Positions 36,410 through 48,044 are shown, numbered from the stretch's first letter. The stretch is 64,000 nucleotides of DNA from Morella rubra (GCA_003952965.2 CM025849.1:10510727-10574726), one strand, 5' to 3'. Notes: generated by a model from the sequence alone, not told the origin. A program made the numbers and translations.

Positions 36410-37535
36410 GCTGAGAGAAAGAAATTTAATTCGCCCTCGTACATTTGACATCTATTTGTTCAGCGAGAAAGTGAGGGAAGGAAAAGGAAAGAAAAGAGAA
36501 GGCAAAATGGTACTGCAGTAGAGAGAGATGCAAGCTATGAAGGTGAATACGTCCTCAAACTGCGGCGGGGCCCAACCAGCCCTAGGACCTCCGTCTTCCT
36601 CTTCTTCTCGCCCCTCCAAGGTTCTATCTCTTTCTCTTCCTCCCTTCCTCTCCGTGTCTCAATATTTACGCTCTCATCGTAGAAATTCACGGAGCTCGAG
36701 CTTGTTTGGCACGCATCTTTCTGTCACGAGGGACAGAATCCAGTGGAGCGAGGTTTATGCCGTTTCACTCTAGCTCGTTTCCCTTCCCGTTCACGCAGGC
36801 CGGTAACTTCATTATTTTTGGATAATTTGTTTTCCGTATGTATAGCATTTTGAGCTCTTTGGAGGATTTGGATTGGATTGAAGCAGGGGAGAGATGATTT
36901 CGTTGGTTGTTCATTGGATATGGGCTCTTCTGAGTAATTACAAATTCTAAGGGATTACCTTTTTGGGTAGTATTTATACAAGATTTAACTCCTTAACCAT
37001 AGATATAATCCCAATACTCTCTCTGAGCCTTTTCTTTGAGTCCATATCTGTCTCACGGTCATGGAATCTGGAAACTTAGATATTACAAAATTTGAGCGGA
37101 TGTATATAGATTCTTTAACTATGCATTCCTGTTACTATTGGGGAAGTTGGCCCGGGTAAACAACTATTTCAGAATTTTAGGCTGTCCAATTTTACCAATA
37201 TTTTGCAACCTTGACAATATCTTTTTCTTGTTCCAAGTCTAAGAAGGAAGAATGAATACCAAGTTATTCAGGTTCTGTGGGGAATAGAACAAAAAAGTGT
37301 AACCTGGGTTTTGCTTTATGTGTATTTCATATTTTTGTCACTTTCATTGTGGAAGTACTTAGATTATTCAGAGGTTGCCCATGAATCCACTTTCTTGACA
37401 TTTTAGCAGTTTCTTCTATATGTTTTAAATTTTTTATATTTTTATGCAATTGATCCCCTAAGATTTAATTCCTAGGTCCCTCACTGCTCCAAAAGTAGGG
37501 TGAGAGAGGATGAGAGTTGATACATGGTGAAGAAT
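36410..37535. other. Spacer with a possible orphan first exon
   Basis: At 36528 an ATG opens a GC-rich stretch (MQAMKVNTSSNCGGAQPALG ... SSSSSRPSK) ending at 'tccaag|gttcta' near 36619. This looks like a short first exon with a splice donor, preceded by a purine-rich leader. No matching downstream exon is recognised before the transporter fragment begins at about 37536. The rest is AT-rich and intron-like. Confidence 0.25.
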
Positions 37536-39768
37536 CTGATACTACCCGAGTTTCAGTTGTAATTGGTGTGTTCAAAGTATGCTCAATAATCTTCTGCAAT
37601 GTGTTTGAATATTTGAGGAGAGTCTACCTGCCTTTATACCTTTGAGTAATGCTAATAACAAAGTTTGTGGTTTTTCCTCCAGTTTCTGATGACATGGATA
37701 GCTATCCTAAAAGTAGATGATCTTGGGAGAAGACCCTTGCTAGTTGGGGGTGTCAGTGGGATTGTATACAGCCTATAACCATCCATCTATATTGCGTATT
37801 ATTTATATTTTACTGAGCATTGACAAAAAGTACAGTGAGAGCTTAACACTACTTAAGGTTAATTCTACTTTTCTTTAAATCTCTACATCTGTATGAATTA
37901 TAAAGTTTTCTTTTGAAGATTGCAATTCTCTGCACTATTTTCTTTCAAGTATAACTATGAGGAGCACTCCTAGAGTGTAGCAAAAGCAGCCGAAGTTTGT
38001 CTTCCAACATTGATAGAAGTTTATACTGTAGAAAGGCCCCTTAATTTTTTCTGGGAAAAAAATAAAACAATAAAAGGCAAGCAGTTAATTTTTAATAAGT
38101 AATGATAATTGTTTTTGGTTAAATACACTTTCCACCCTCCAACTATGAGGTCTTGACACTTTGCACCCTCCCTTAAAATTTTCAGTTAATTTGGATGGAA
38201 AATGATTTTTTGACATACAAAATGACAATTTTGTTCCCATAATTTTTTTTACAGTGATAATTTTATGAGGGTAAAATCGTAATTCTTGTATAATCGACAT
38301 ATGTATGCTCTAATTTCATAAGGTACAACTTAGCTAGTGGGCCTCCTCCACCTCCCTTGAAGGAGGCATTCCCATTTGAAACCTTCTTACCCTTCAAAGT
38401 GTCGATCTCCTCCCTTTGGCTGTTGTTGTGTGCTCCTACAGTTATTATGGGAAAAAAGAAAGGAAGAATGATATTGTTTTCTCCCTAAATAAGAGTAATG
38501 CAAATGTCAATTCACTCACATATTTCTATCCCCTGAATTGTCTTTCAGATATCATTTGGGCCGATCAGTTGGCTTATGGTACCAGAGATATGCCCGCTTC
38601 AGACAGGAGGGCGAGGGATTAGTCTTGCTGTTCTTACTAACTTTGGTTCAAATGCCATTGTAACATTTGCATTCTCATCGTTGAAGGTATATTGATTTGC
38701 TTTTATAAAATCCATTCCTCTCAAAGCTGGTTATCTTGTTTTCTAAAGTTTTCATTTTCCTATGATTGAATATGGAGTAATCAGCTAATGTTGCAGGAGT
38801 TTCTAGGGGCAGAAAATCTCTTCTTTCTTTTTGGGGGTATTGCTTTGTTGTCACTTTTTAAAAAATCCGGTTTAAAACCTAATAACACGTAGAGAAGGTG
38901 TATACGTGTTTTCATTCTAATTAAAATCAATAACAATTTTAAAACATGTTCTAAAATTGTTCAGCCTAGATATGCATAACAATCAACTCAATCAACAAAT
39001 AACAGCGGAAAATCAAAAACAAACTTCAATCACACAAAGAGACAATGATTTGGTGACGAAGTGGAAACCTTTGAAATACCATTAAAGGAAAAACCACTCG
39101 GGCTAGCAGGAATCCACTAAGAAGAAAACCTTACAAACAGTGATTCAGACACGGGCAACCCCAGTTGCTTGACTCTGACAAGTGTAATAATCTAAGTGTT
39201 TAGACCCTCCATGCGGCATTCCCCTCAGAACTTTGAGGATCTTCTTATGGATTCTTCACGAACAAATTTGTTCTTCAGCATTCAACACCATGAAGGTTAC
39301 AGCTCATCAATGTTTAAGCACAAATCTTCTCAGGTTTTTCTTTCAAGAAAGGAGGCACAAGTATGCTCAATAGAGGCCTAATAATCTTCAAGTCGGCCTC
39401 CCACGAAACCTAGTAGGGTTTCACAAGTTTTCATAAGGAAAGTCCAAAAATTTAGTAATTTTTGAAATTCGCTGGAAGTTGCTCGAGCTCTAGTCGAACG
39501 CTCGTCGAACACTTATGTTTCTGTCTGAAATTTTAACTGAGCGCTCGAGCGCTCCACTCGAGAAGGTTGAACGTGATGAAGACTTTAGACAACCATCACT
39601 CTAACTCTTGAACAAATGTGGGGACTAAATTATAACTCGATCACGACATATTTTGACACGGAATGATGCCAACACAAAAATATACTAACATTTTTGTTTG
39701 TATTTTTCATTGTCCCTGAGACCAAAGGTTTGAGCTTGGAAGAAATTGAGTCCAAAGTTTTGAAATGA
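37536..39768 (+). pseudogene. Duplicated 3' fragment of the plastidic sugar transporter gene
   Basis: Starts inside the equivalent of exon 10 and carries exon 11 (37683-37763), exon 13 (38549-38686) and exon 14 (from 38797, resuming at 39691 and ending with TGA at 39766-39768), with the introns between them. Exon 12 and its splice sites are deleted between about 37880 and 37910. Exon 14 is split by an 831-bp LTR-derived insertion. Exons 1-9 are absent. It is the transporter half of a segmental duplication whose source is 16945-18540, and cannot encode a transporter. Confidence 0.9.
38860..39690 (-). mobile_element. LTR-derived insertion (Copia-like solo LTR or fragment)
   Basis: Interrupts duplicated exon 14 and is bounded by TTTTT on both sides (38855-38859, 39691-39695), consistent with a 5-bp duplication though low in complexity. 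Read on the minus strand it starts TGTTAGTATA and contains 'gagcgctcgagcgctc', 'ggtttccacttcgtcacc' and 'aaaacacgtatacacc', wording typical of plant Copia LTRs. No coding region is present. The inner (minus-strand 3') boundary is not a clean CA, so it may be a partial copy. A fossil that arrived after the segmental duplication. Confidence 0.5.
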
Positions 39769-41002
39769 AAGTTCAAATCCAATGAAATGACCAGTTGAGC
39801 TTCATATACACCAAGAGCTTTGGTTAGTCTGTGAAGCTATATCCTAGCGTGGCATTTGAACATCAACTAGTTGATGGTTATTTGTAATATTCTATCACTT
39901 ATCCCAAAAACTTAATCTTAAAAGAAAATATAGATTTTATTATTTGAATTATATTCTCTAACAGGCATTGGCGGCTGCCACTATATGAGCGGACGTAGCG
40001 TTAATCTATCTCCTTTGAACAACTTCGAATTTAACCATCGGCTATAAATACAAAAATAAACACACGGAAAATACACACAATGAAAATAAACACACGGAAC
40101 GTAATCCTAATCAAGCAGATAGACCTAAATGAGCGGAGATCTGATAGTAAGGTGAGGTGGAAACCACGCATAGAGACAATGACCACAGATAGGTCGGTGT
40201 GTGGTGGAACAATTTCTCTTCCACTTCCTAGTTTGGATATCACTCTTCTACGCGATCCACTGGTTCCAAATGAAATACTACTTGCAACTGCAAAAGTACA
40301 TAAGTTGTGATGATGATTTTGATATATATTAAGTGGCAACCGAAACATAAACCTGAAAAGGGTGGTAAAGACACCCTTTGGGAACTTACTTTTAATTAAA
40401 TTTAATACAAGGTGTATTACTAAAATGGAGACTCAAATTGCAAGCTTTGTGCCACCAAAGACAACCATACGACCACGAGCCACGATCCAAGCAAGCAGCT
40501 AGCAAGAGCACTCATTAATGCTAAACAAAAACAAACCCGAAAGAGTACTTCCGTGGTATAATTACTCGTATGCAAATTTAACATCGAATGGTTAAATTCA
40601 ATCTCCACACGTATCTGTCATTTTCACCAAAAGAAGAGCAAAAAGAAAGCCTCAAATTAAATGCCACTCTCATCATCACAGAATCGCAATGAGAAATGCA
40701 TAGACCTGGATAGTGTGGCGCCCAAAGCTCTACAGAAGCTTTCGATCAAGTTATGATGTTATGGCTAAGCTCCCACAAATATTACAAGAGATAATATATC
40801 AACTATTAGAGTGCTAAGACTTGATGAACCACTCAAATTAACTGGTTTCTGCAAATACTATATTCATAATGATCCTTAAAGCGTGAACAACTGAATTATT
40901 TCTACAGTACTACCAAGAGCTTAAGTAGACTACCATGCACCTAACATCATATTCTTCAGAAGGTTTCCTCTTTTACTTCTTTCTACCCAGACAATCTGCT
41001 AT
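39769..41002. repeat. Duplicate of the transporter-LecRK spacer
   Basis: Nearly colinear with 18541-19728, with scattered substitutions and a ~50-base segment missing in A. Together with the flanking fragments it defines block B (about 37536-43230) as a tandem duplicate of block A (about 16945-21920). Confidence 0.85.
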
Positions 41003-43028
41003 TCAACGACCCTGTTTAAGGATCGAATCAGTGCTAGACATGGAAGGAGCAGAACGTTGGCCAAATGATGAAGGCAGTGACAGTAAGAAATCTGATGCAT
41101 TGTAATTTGAAAATGTACCCAAAGAAGAAGTGTCATACGGTACATCTGGCAGATTAGCATCGCCATCCAAAACTTGCATCACTTGCCTCATGCTAGGCCT
41201 AGCTGCCGGATTTGCATGGGAGCAAAGCAGGCCTAGTTTCAGAACCAATATCATTTCCTCCACCACATAATTACCTTCCAATCTAGGATCACTAGCATCA
41301 AGGATCGCTCCTTTTCTCCAGCACTCGAAGACCCAATCAACCAAAATTACATTTTCAGGCTGCCCTTGTAGCTCTATAGGCCTCCTTCCACAAGCCATCT
41401 CGAGCATGAAAGCCCCAAAAGCGAAGACATCAGTGCAAGTTGTTGCCTTTCCCGTTCTGGTAAGCTCCGGAGCCAAATAACCCACAGTTCCAACAACATG
41501 GGTTGTATGGGGATCAGTACCATGGTCGCACAATCTGGCAAGGCCAAAATCTCCTAGTCTTCCATTATATTCAGCATCTAATAGAACATTGCTTGCTTTT
41601 ATGTCTCTGTGCAGAACAACCTGTTCCCACTCCTCATGGAGGTAAAGAAGGCCAGATGCTACTCCTCTGAGGATTCGAAATCGTGTAAGCCAGTTAAGGC
41701 TTGGTCTTCCATTGCTGTATAAGAACTTGTCAAGACTTCCATTGGGCATATAATCATAGACCAAGAAGAGTTCTCCCCTACGCCGGCAATAACCCAGGAG
41801 CTGTACCAAGTTCCTATGCCTCAGTCTTCCCAGGCTAATGATCTCAGCTACAAATTCCTTCATCCCCTGTTTGGAATCATGGGAGACTTTCTTTACTGCA
41901 ATTTGTAAATTAGAAGAAGAAATTACTCCTCGATAAACCTTTCCAAAACCTCCTGCTCCTAGAAGCTGTTCGTCTTTGAAACCCTTGGTTGCTTTGTAAA
42001 GATTCTTATAGCTGAACCGGTGAGGACCGTACTCCATTTCCCAATCTTCACGTATTTCTTCGTATTTCTTCCTCCTTATAATGTAAGCAGCGCCAATGAG
42101 CGTTACCAGCACAACCGCTGCTGCTATGAGAGAAGTCATGGTCATTGGTCCTGGTTTCTCTTTTCTTTTCCTCCGTGGGGGAAGTCGAGGAAGGCTTGAA
42201 ACATCAAAGCTTTGTGCTTGACCACTTCTATTAAAGCTCCATCCAAGAATGTAATGATCACTTGCAAATGTACCTGTGGCAGATGTGAAACCAACATACA
42301 CAGGTCCCAAGATAATTTGGGACAGATTGATGGGTGTTGACAAGAGAGGCCTGTTTGGTTTTGACATTCTGGCCGGGGCTAATGTTACATTCACCAACTT
42401 TTCCGCTTCATCATAGTCTATCCACAGTTGCATTGGATTCCCACTTATGAGCTCCAAGCTTAAATTCCTTCCTTCTTTATCGGAAAAATAAGTTGCAGGA
42501 GCTGATTGCTTTGATTTCAGGCCGTTCACATCAACTCCCACATGGTTGTCATCAATATCTTCGAATTCAGGGTTCTTAACAGAATCAAGCTCGATGGCCA
42601 AAATGTGATTTGCTGCAAGGCCGTTATTTGGCAAGTTGAAGAGTCCCAGATACTGATTTGGTATCAGCATGGGTGAAGTCCATTGAGGGACTAATGGCGA
42701 AAGCCATGCCGTGACCACCCATATTTGGCTCTTGAGGAACCATGGCAAAGACAAAGGTTGTAGAAAATGAAAGAGAGGAAATTGCACCAGATGAAGTTGT
42801 GTTGAAGTTTAATGGAAATCGGTGGAAAGCTGAACCAGCACGCTGGTTTGAAAGGTTGGTTAGCTGCAATAGACCATTTCGGTGGATTTCTGCGATACCA
42901 CCAAGATGCAGATTGGCTTGAGAGAACCCATGGTAGACGAATTGGTTTTCTTCTTGAGAAAAAGCCAAGGGAATATTGGAAACATAGAGAATTATCAGAC
43001 AATACAGTGATCTAAGAACTGTAGCCAT
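41003..43028 (-). pseudogene. L-type lectin receptor kinase, copy B (frameshift in lectin domain, kinase intact)
   Basis: Very close to copy A: same signal peptide (MATVLRSLYCLIILYVSNI) from the ATG at 43028, same lectin N-half to MDFTHA, then a one-base gain relative to relatives near 42656-42668. From there the alternative frame is open without interruption (IPNQYLGLFNLPNNGLAANH ... ) through the membrane segment and the whole kinase (GAGGFG, AVKK, HRDIKASN, DFGLAR, GTVGYLAPE) to TGA at 41003. Copy B lacks the second lesion seen in A (DDNHVGVDVNG is intact). An ATG in the new frame lies exactly at the shift (MLIPNQYLGLFN), so re-initiation could give a receptor lacking the first half of the lectin domain (inference). 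One base would be the only defect; sequencing or assembly error must be excluded. Confidence 0.85.
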
Positions 43029-43259
43029 TGGAGTAAGTAAGGAAAAGTTTCCTGTTTTCAAACAGAGGGCTTTAACTTGTTTAAATATCTCCAACACTTG
43101 AGAAATTAGTTTTTCTTCTTTGCCAATCTGTCGTGTCAGATGTCACTATGTGTTCCCATGAACCACGAACCAATTCCCTCGCAAGAAGGAAACCAATTCC
43201 CTCGCAAGGAGGATATATCGTCACTAGAAGCAGTGGCGGACTCGCCCGGGCTGGGTTCT

Positions 43260-45219
43260 GCCAGAAAAGTTTTTTTTTTCCGTTAATGACCAAAATAGTC
43301 ACTGAATTTGCTTTTAAAAAATAGTCCTTAGGTTTTAAATTAGCCACGTTGGCAGCCCTCGTTTCGAGCCCGTCGATAGCGAAAAGGTGCGCTCTCCTTC
43401 GTTCTCTTTCTTGGGTTCTCTAGGGTTTGTGATTTTGTACTGGAGCAACGTCTGGGATTGTTAGCTTTTGTCTCTTCAACTTTTTTGTGCAGAATAATAT
43501 CCTAGTCTCGATTTGTTATCTGATTTCCTTCTTGAATTGCCTGATTTAGAGCGCTATACTACATCTGTATGAATTTTAAGTTTGAAGGTAGAAGAGGAAA
43601 AACTGCACCATCGTTTGATTAAAAAAAAAAAATCAGCCCAAACTCGAGTTCGGTTATTATGCTGAGCGAGCGACGATAAAATTAAAACTCAACGATCTAA
43701 TGATTTTTTGAGCTGCTACGTCATTTTTTTTTCTAAGTAATGGTGGAGTTCATTTCATAAGGGATCGAACTACAATAGATGAATACAGGACCAACTAGGG
43801 CCGGAAACGTTTACACGAGGCACAAAGGCCCACTACATCATTTTCAAGGACCTAAAAGGCCACTCACCTTAAAAGCTTCAAAGGCTACAATCCAATGGAC
43901 CTAAGGGTCCCAACACCACTGGCCACATGGGCCTCACCAAATCCGGTCAAAAGACCCACCAACCCAACCTGGGTCCATAGACCCGGGTCACAACACAAAC
44001 GCAGATACCGTCGCCAGAGGCGGTCGTGATCCTTGATCCTGCTTCCCCGGAGAAGTGCCTGCACCAACACCTGCAGCAAAGGGGTACCCGGAAGAGAACC
44101 CCGGCCAAAAAGGGAGAAAGAGAGGGCGGCAACTCAAAAAACACAGATCTGGAGACGGTGTTGTGAGGACAGGGGCGAAATTGTAGATTTGGAGCCGCCG
44201 CTCGTCGGAGAACGCCCTGCCGAGGTCGCTGCTCTCTCTTCACCGAAACAAAGATCCAAAGTAAAAAACGAACAAGTCACCGTTGTTAGGAGGAGGAAAA
44301 ACAAGAAGAACAGTTCCTGACCGGCTGGTGGCCACGTCATTTAAAACATTTGACCAGCTTTTAAGCACATACCGATCCGTTTTAAGCCAATACCGACCCT
44401 GTTCTTCTTGACCCGTGATTTACCCCCTGAAATCATCGTCTGCCCAGCCCCCTCGCAGCTCTTCTTTTCTCATCTGCCCAGCATGCACACCACGTACACA
44501 AGCGTAGGGATAACGAAGGGGATTGTTGGAAATCCAGGAACGTTCAAAAAGCACTTGACAGCAACAAAAGAAAAAAAAAGTCGAGTATCATCTGGATTTT
44601 TTTTGACTGGATTCATGGTTGATATATGGACTATCTGAGTCATTGGATCATATAAGCATCACGAAAGATCTTTTGGCCGGGTGAAGGCACCAGGTTGTGA
44701 CTTGTGAGGTTGAGGCTGCAGCATTTGGGAAAGAAGAGGACAAACCGGATACGAACAATTAAAGCTGTTCACAAAAATATCAGAAAACATCAGAAGTTGC
44801 AATGTGAAAGCGATTTTACTCCAAGTTTAATATTCAGCTGCTTTGAGAAACTTTGCCTTCTAGAAATCACGGCTAAGACCCAAAAGATCCTCTCCTAGGG
44901 GCCGCTTGAAGGCTGCGAGGGGGCTGGGCAGAAGAGAAAAGAAAGCTGCGAGGGGCAAAAAACCAGCCAGAGACCTCCTTTCTTCGTTGTATGAATCAGG
45001 AGTCCAATCTGTGATCCTGTATAGCCTAGTCTATTCACACGGGTGTTTGGGCGACGGATGGCTGGGCGACCGACGGAGCTGTGCGACGAAGGGGAGGAAT
45101 GATTTTGGGTCTGAAATCGCGAACTCGGCGTTTCATATCAAGCGGGTCAGTTACAAAACAGTTCGGGAGATATACATAGTTTGGGAGTAAAATAATTTTC
45201 CGGGTCGGGCGCTGTATTT
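43260..45219. other. Left interior of the large hAT element
   Basis: Leader-like sequence to about 43620, then a GC-richer block (43740-44340) with several overlapping frames on both strands of 60-98 codons and no recognisable domain. A further stretch (44400-45200) is equally unassigned. Words at 43645-43700 ('gagcgagcgacgat', 'aactcaacgat') are inverted relative to 46225-46265 ('tatcgttgagc', 'accgtcgttcagctc'), so the Mutator-like element sits inside another inverted structure. Confidence 0.35.
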
Positions 45220-45228
45220 TAATTTTAA

Positions 45229-45871
45229 GGCTAAATTAGTCCGCACGTCCCTGGGTTTGACCTTTTCCCAGTTTGGTCCTCAGGGTTCAATTTTTCCTAA
45301 ACGAATCCCTGGGTGAGTACCCATTACCAAATAGATCCTGGCGTCAACTCTTGGACGGAAATGCACACGTGGCTAACGGTTTACACGTGGGCACTGACAG
45401 CTAGATTTTAAAAAAAAATCTCACAAATCGCAATGTGACACGTGTCATACAAATAAATAAAATATTTTTTTTTTTTAAAAAAAAAAAAATCTAAAATCTA
45501 AAATCTAAATTTAAAAAAAAAAAAAAAAAAAAAACTTGGATCGGGGGAGACCCCCGATCCTTTCCCGGTGGAGGCCCCCCTCCACCGGCCCATGCTGGCC
45601 GCCCAGAACTGGGCGGCCAGAGGAGGAGGGAAGGACTCCCTCCTCCACCGCCCGGCTCTGGGGCGGCTGGGGGACCTCCCCCATCCCGCAACCGCTGTTG
45701 CGGATGGGGGAGGTCCCCAGCCGCCGCCGAGCGCCGCCGGGGAGGAGGAGGGAGTCCTCCTCCCTCCGCTGGCCGCCCAGTTCTGGGCGGCCAGCATGGG
45801 CCGGTGGAGGGGCCTCCACCGTGACCCCTCCACCGGAAAAGGATCGGGGGTCTCCCCCGATCCCCGATCCA

Positions 45872-45913
<42 letters not shown>

Positions 45914-46195
45914 AGATTTTAGATTTATTTTTATTTTTTTAAAAAAAATATATTTTTTATTTTTATTTATTGTATGACACGTGTCACATTGCGATTGGGC
46001 GAGATTTTTAAAAAAAATCCAGTTGTCAGTGCCTACGTGTAAGCCGTTAGCCACGTGTGCATTTCCGTCCAATGAGTTGACGCAGGATCTATTTGGTAAT
46101 GGTACTCACCCCAGGGATGCGTTTAGAGAAAATTGAACCCTGAGGACCAAACTGGGAAAAGGTCAAACCCCAGGAATGTACGGAGTAATTTAGCC
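45229..46195. mobile_element. Mutator-like fold-back element 1, nearly palindromic, GC-rich core
   Basis: Starts GGCTAAATTAGTCCGCACGT and ends with the complement (...GTAATTTAGCC); flanked by identical 9-bp TAATTTTAA (45220-45228 and 46196-46204), the Mutator signature. The arms mirror each other over almost the whole 967 bases. In order: a terminal ~200-base part ('tttgaccttttcccagtttg'), a 'gacacgtgtcatac' word, an A-run (T-run on the right), and a core (about 45538-45872) that is extremely GC-rich. The core itself is made of smaller palindromes. Frames of 100-130 codons across the core are artefacts of the repeat. No transposase. Confidence 0.85.
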
Positions 46196-46735
46196 TAATT
46201 TTAAATGACGTGTCTCTAAACTACTGTATCGTTGAGCTTTAATCTTAACCGTCGTTCAGCTCCTCTCAGCGTATTAATCTTCAACATAATAACCGGACCC
46301 GCCCGAACTCTATTGATTCTTTTTCTTTTGTTTTTTTACAAAATTCCTTATGATGCCAACATGGCTGTCTTTTTGTGAATTTTTTTTTTTCAGAATTGTA
46401 GACATGGCGACTTTTTATTGAGAGTGCATGTCTCGCTGTGATATGTTAGTTGACTGTACATATAAAGCACAAAATTAGATTGAAAGATTACATCGCCAAA
46501 TAAAAATAACTCAAGAAATGATTTAGGCAAATTTAAAACCCAGAGACCTTAAAAAAGGGCGTAAAACTCAGGATCAATTTGGTGATTAACTTTTTTTTTG
46601 TCACGGTAGTTGAAGCAAACGATTCCCTTGTGAAGCTCTTTAATGCCAAGTAATTATTAAAAACAGGCCAATTTGTATTTAATGATCTGCTTTATCAAGG
46701 GGGGGTTGGGATCGGTTCCCTGCAAATGGTTCACC

Positions 46736-46771
<36 letters not shown>

Positions 46772-46994
46772 TTTAAAAAAAATTAATGGCTCTAGATAGA
46801 GCACAAATAACTGGAGGAAGGAATGACTTAAAAGAAGTTAAAGAACGTAGAAATAACCATTTTATCTTTTACTGAAAATATCTTTAAATGTAAATTCACA
46901 ATTCCTTACAAATATATATTTTTTAAAATATCTTTAAATGTAAATTTACAATTCCTTACAAATATATATATTTTTTTCTACAAATTACAAATTA
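46196..46994. other. Segment between the two inverted Mutator-like elements
   Basis: About 800 bases of AT-rich DNA. It includes a short tandem duplication ('atctttaaatgtaaattcac', 'aattccttacaaatatat') at about 46875-46975 and a pyrimidine tract of 'tttct' repeats followed by a T-run at 46733-46775. No gene. Confidence 0.45.
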
Positions 46995-47966
46995 GGCTAA
47001 ATTACTCCGTACATCCCTGGGGTTTGACCTTTTCCCAGTTTGGTCCTCAGGGTTCAATTTTCCCTAAACGCATCCCTGGGGTGAGTACCCATTACCAAAT
47101 AGATCCTGGCGTCAACTTTGGACGGAAATGCACACGTGGCTAACGGCTTACACGTAGGCACTGACAACTGGATTTTTTTTAAAAATCTCGCCCAATCGCA
47201 ATGTGACACGTGTCATACAATAAATAAAATAAAAAATATATATTTTTTTAAAAAATAAATCTAAAATCTAAATTTTAAAAAACAAAAAAAAAAAAAAAAA
47301 CTTGGATCGGGGGATCGGGGGAGACCCCCGATCCTTTCCCGGTGGAGGGGTCACGGTGGAGGCCCCTCCACCGGCCCATGCTGGCCGCCCAGAACTGGGC
47401 GGCCAGCGGAGGGAGGAGGACTCCCTCCTCCTCCCCGGGCGGCTCTCGGGGCGGCTGGGGACCTCCCCCATCCCGCAACAGCGGTTGCGGGATGGGGGAG
47501 GTCCCCCAGCCGCCCCAGAGCCGGGCGGTGGAGGAGGGAGTCCTTCCCTCCTCCTCTGGCCGCCCAGTTCTGGGCGGCCAGCAATGGGCCGGTGGAGGGG
47601 CCTCCACCGTGACCCCTCCACCGGGAAAGGATCGGGGGTCTCCCCGATCCCCCGATCCAAGTTTTTTTTTTTTTTTTTTTTAAATTTAGATTTTAGATTT
47701 TAGATTTTTTTTTTTTTAAAATATTTTTTTTATTTTTATTTATTGTATGACACGTGTCACATTGCGATTGGGTGAGATTTTTTTTTAAAATCTAGCTGTC
47801 AGTGCCCACGTGTAAACCGTTAGCCACGTTGCATTTCCGTCCAAGAGTTGACGCCAGGATCTATTTGGTAATGGGTACTCACCCAGGGATTTTTTAGGGA
47901 AAATTGAACCCTGAGGACCAAACTGGGAAAAGGTCAAACCTCAGGGACGTGCGGACTAATTTAGCC
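46995..47966. mobile_element. Mutator-like fold-back element 2, same family, inverted relative to element 1
   Basis: Starts GGCTAAATTACTCCGTACAT and ends ...GCGGACTAATTTAGCC; flanks 'ttacaaatta' and 'ttacaaata' give an imperfect 9-10 bp duplication. Its left arm matches the reverse complement of element 1's right arm ('actccgtacat', 'tcgcccaatcgc'), so the pair is in inverted orientation. The core at about 47300-47660 shows the same ladder of palindromes ('ggatcgggggagaccccc', 'gcccagaactgggc', 'gcaacagcggttgc'). Length 972 bases, non-coding. Confidence 0.82.
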
Positions 47967-48044
47967 TTACAAATATTCTTTGTTTGTAACGTGAACTGCG
48001 TCTGTCTAATCATGATAAAACATATAATATTAAATAAATTGCTC

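Noticed and set aside
42690-42787. N-terminal extension of the long LecRK B frame (MQFPLFHFLQPLSL...)
   Set aside because: This is the lectin-coding sequence read in the wrong frame upstream of the frameshift, not a real N-terminus.
45498-45922. Several overlapping frames of 100-130 codons on both strands in the GC-rich core, repeated at 47268-47703
   Set aside because: They exist because a GC-rich palindrome lacks stop codons on either strand; translations are Pro/Gly/Arg-rich, end in poly-Phe or poly-Lys from T/A-runs, and have no domain.
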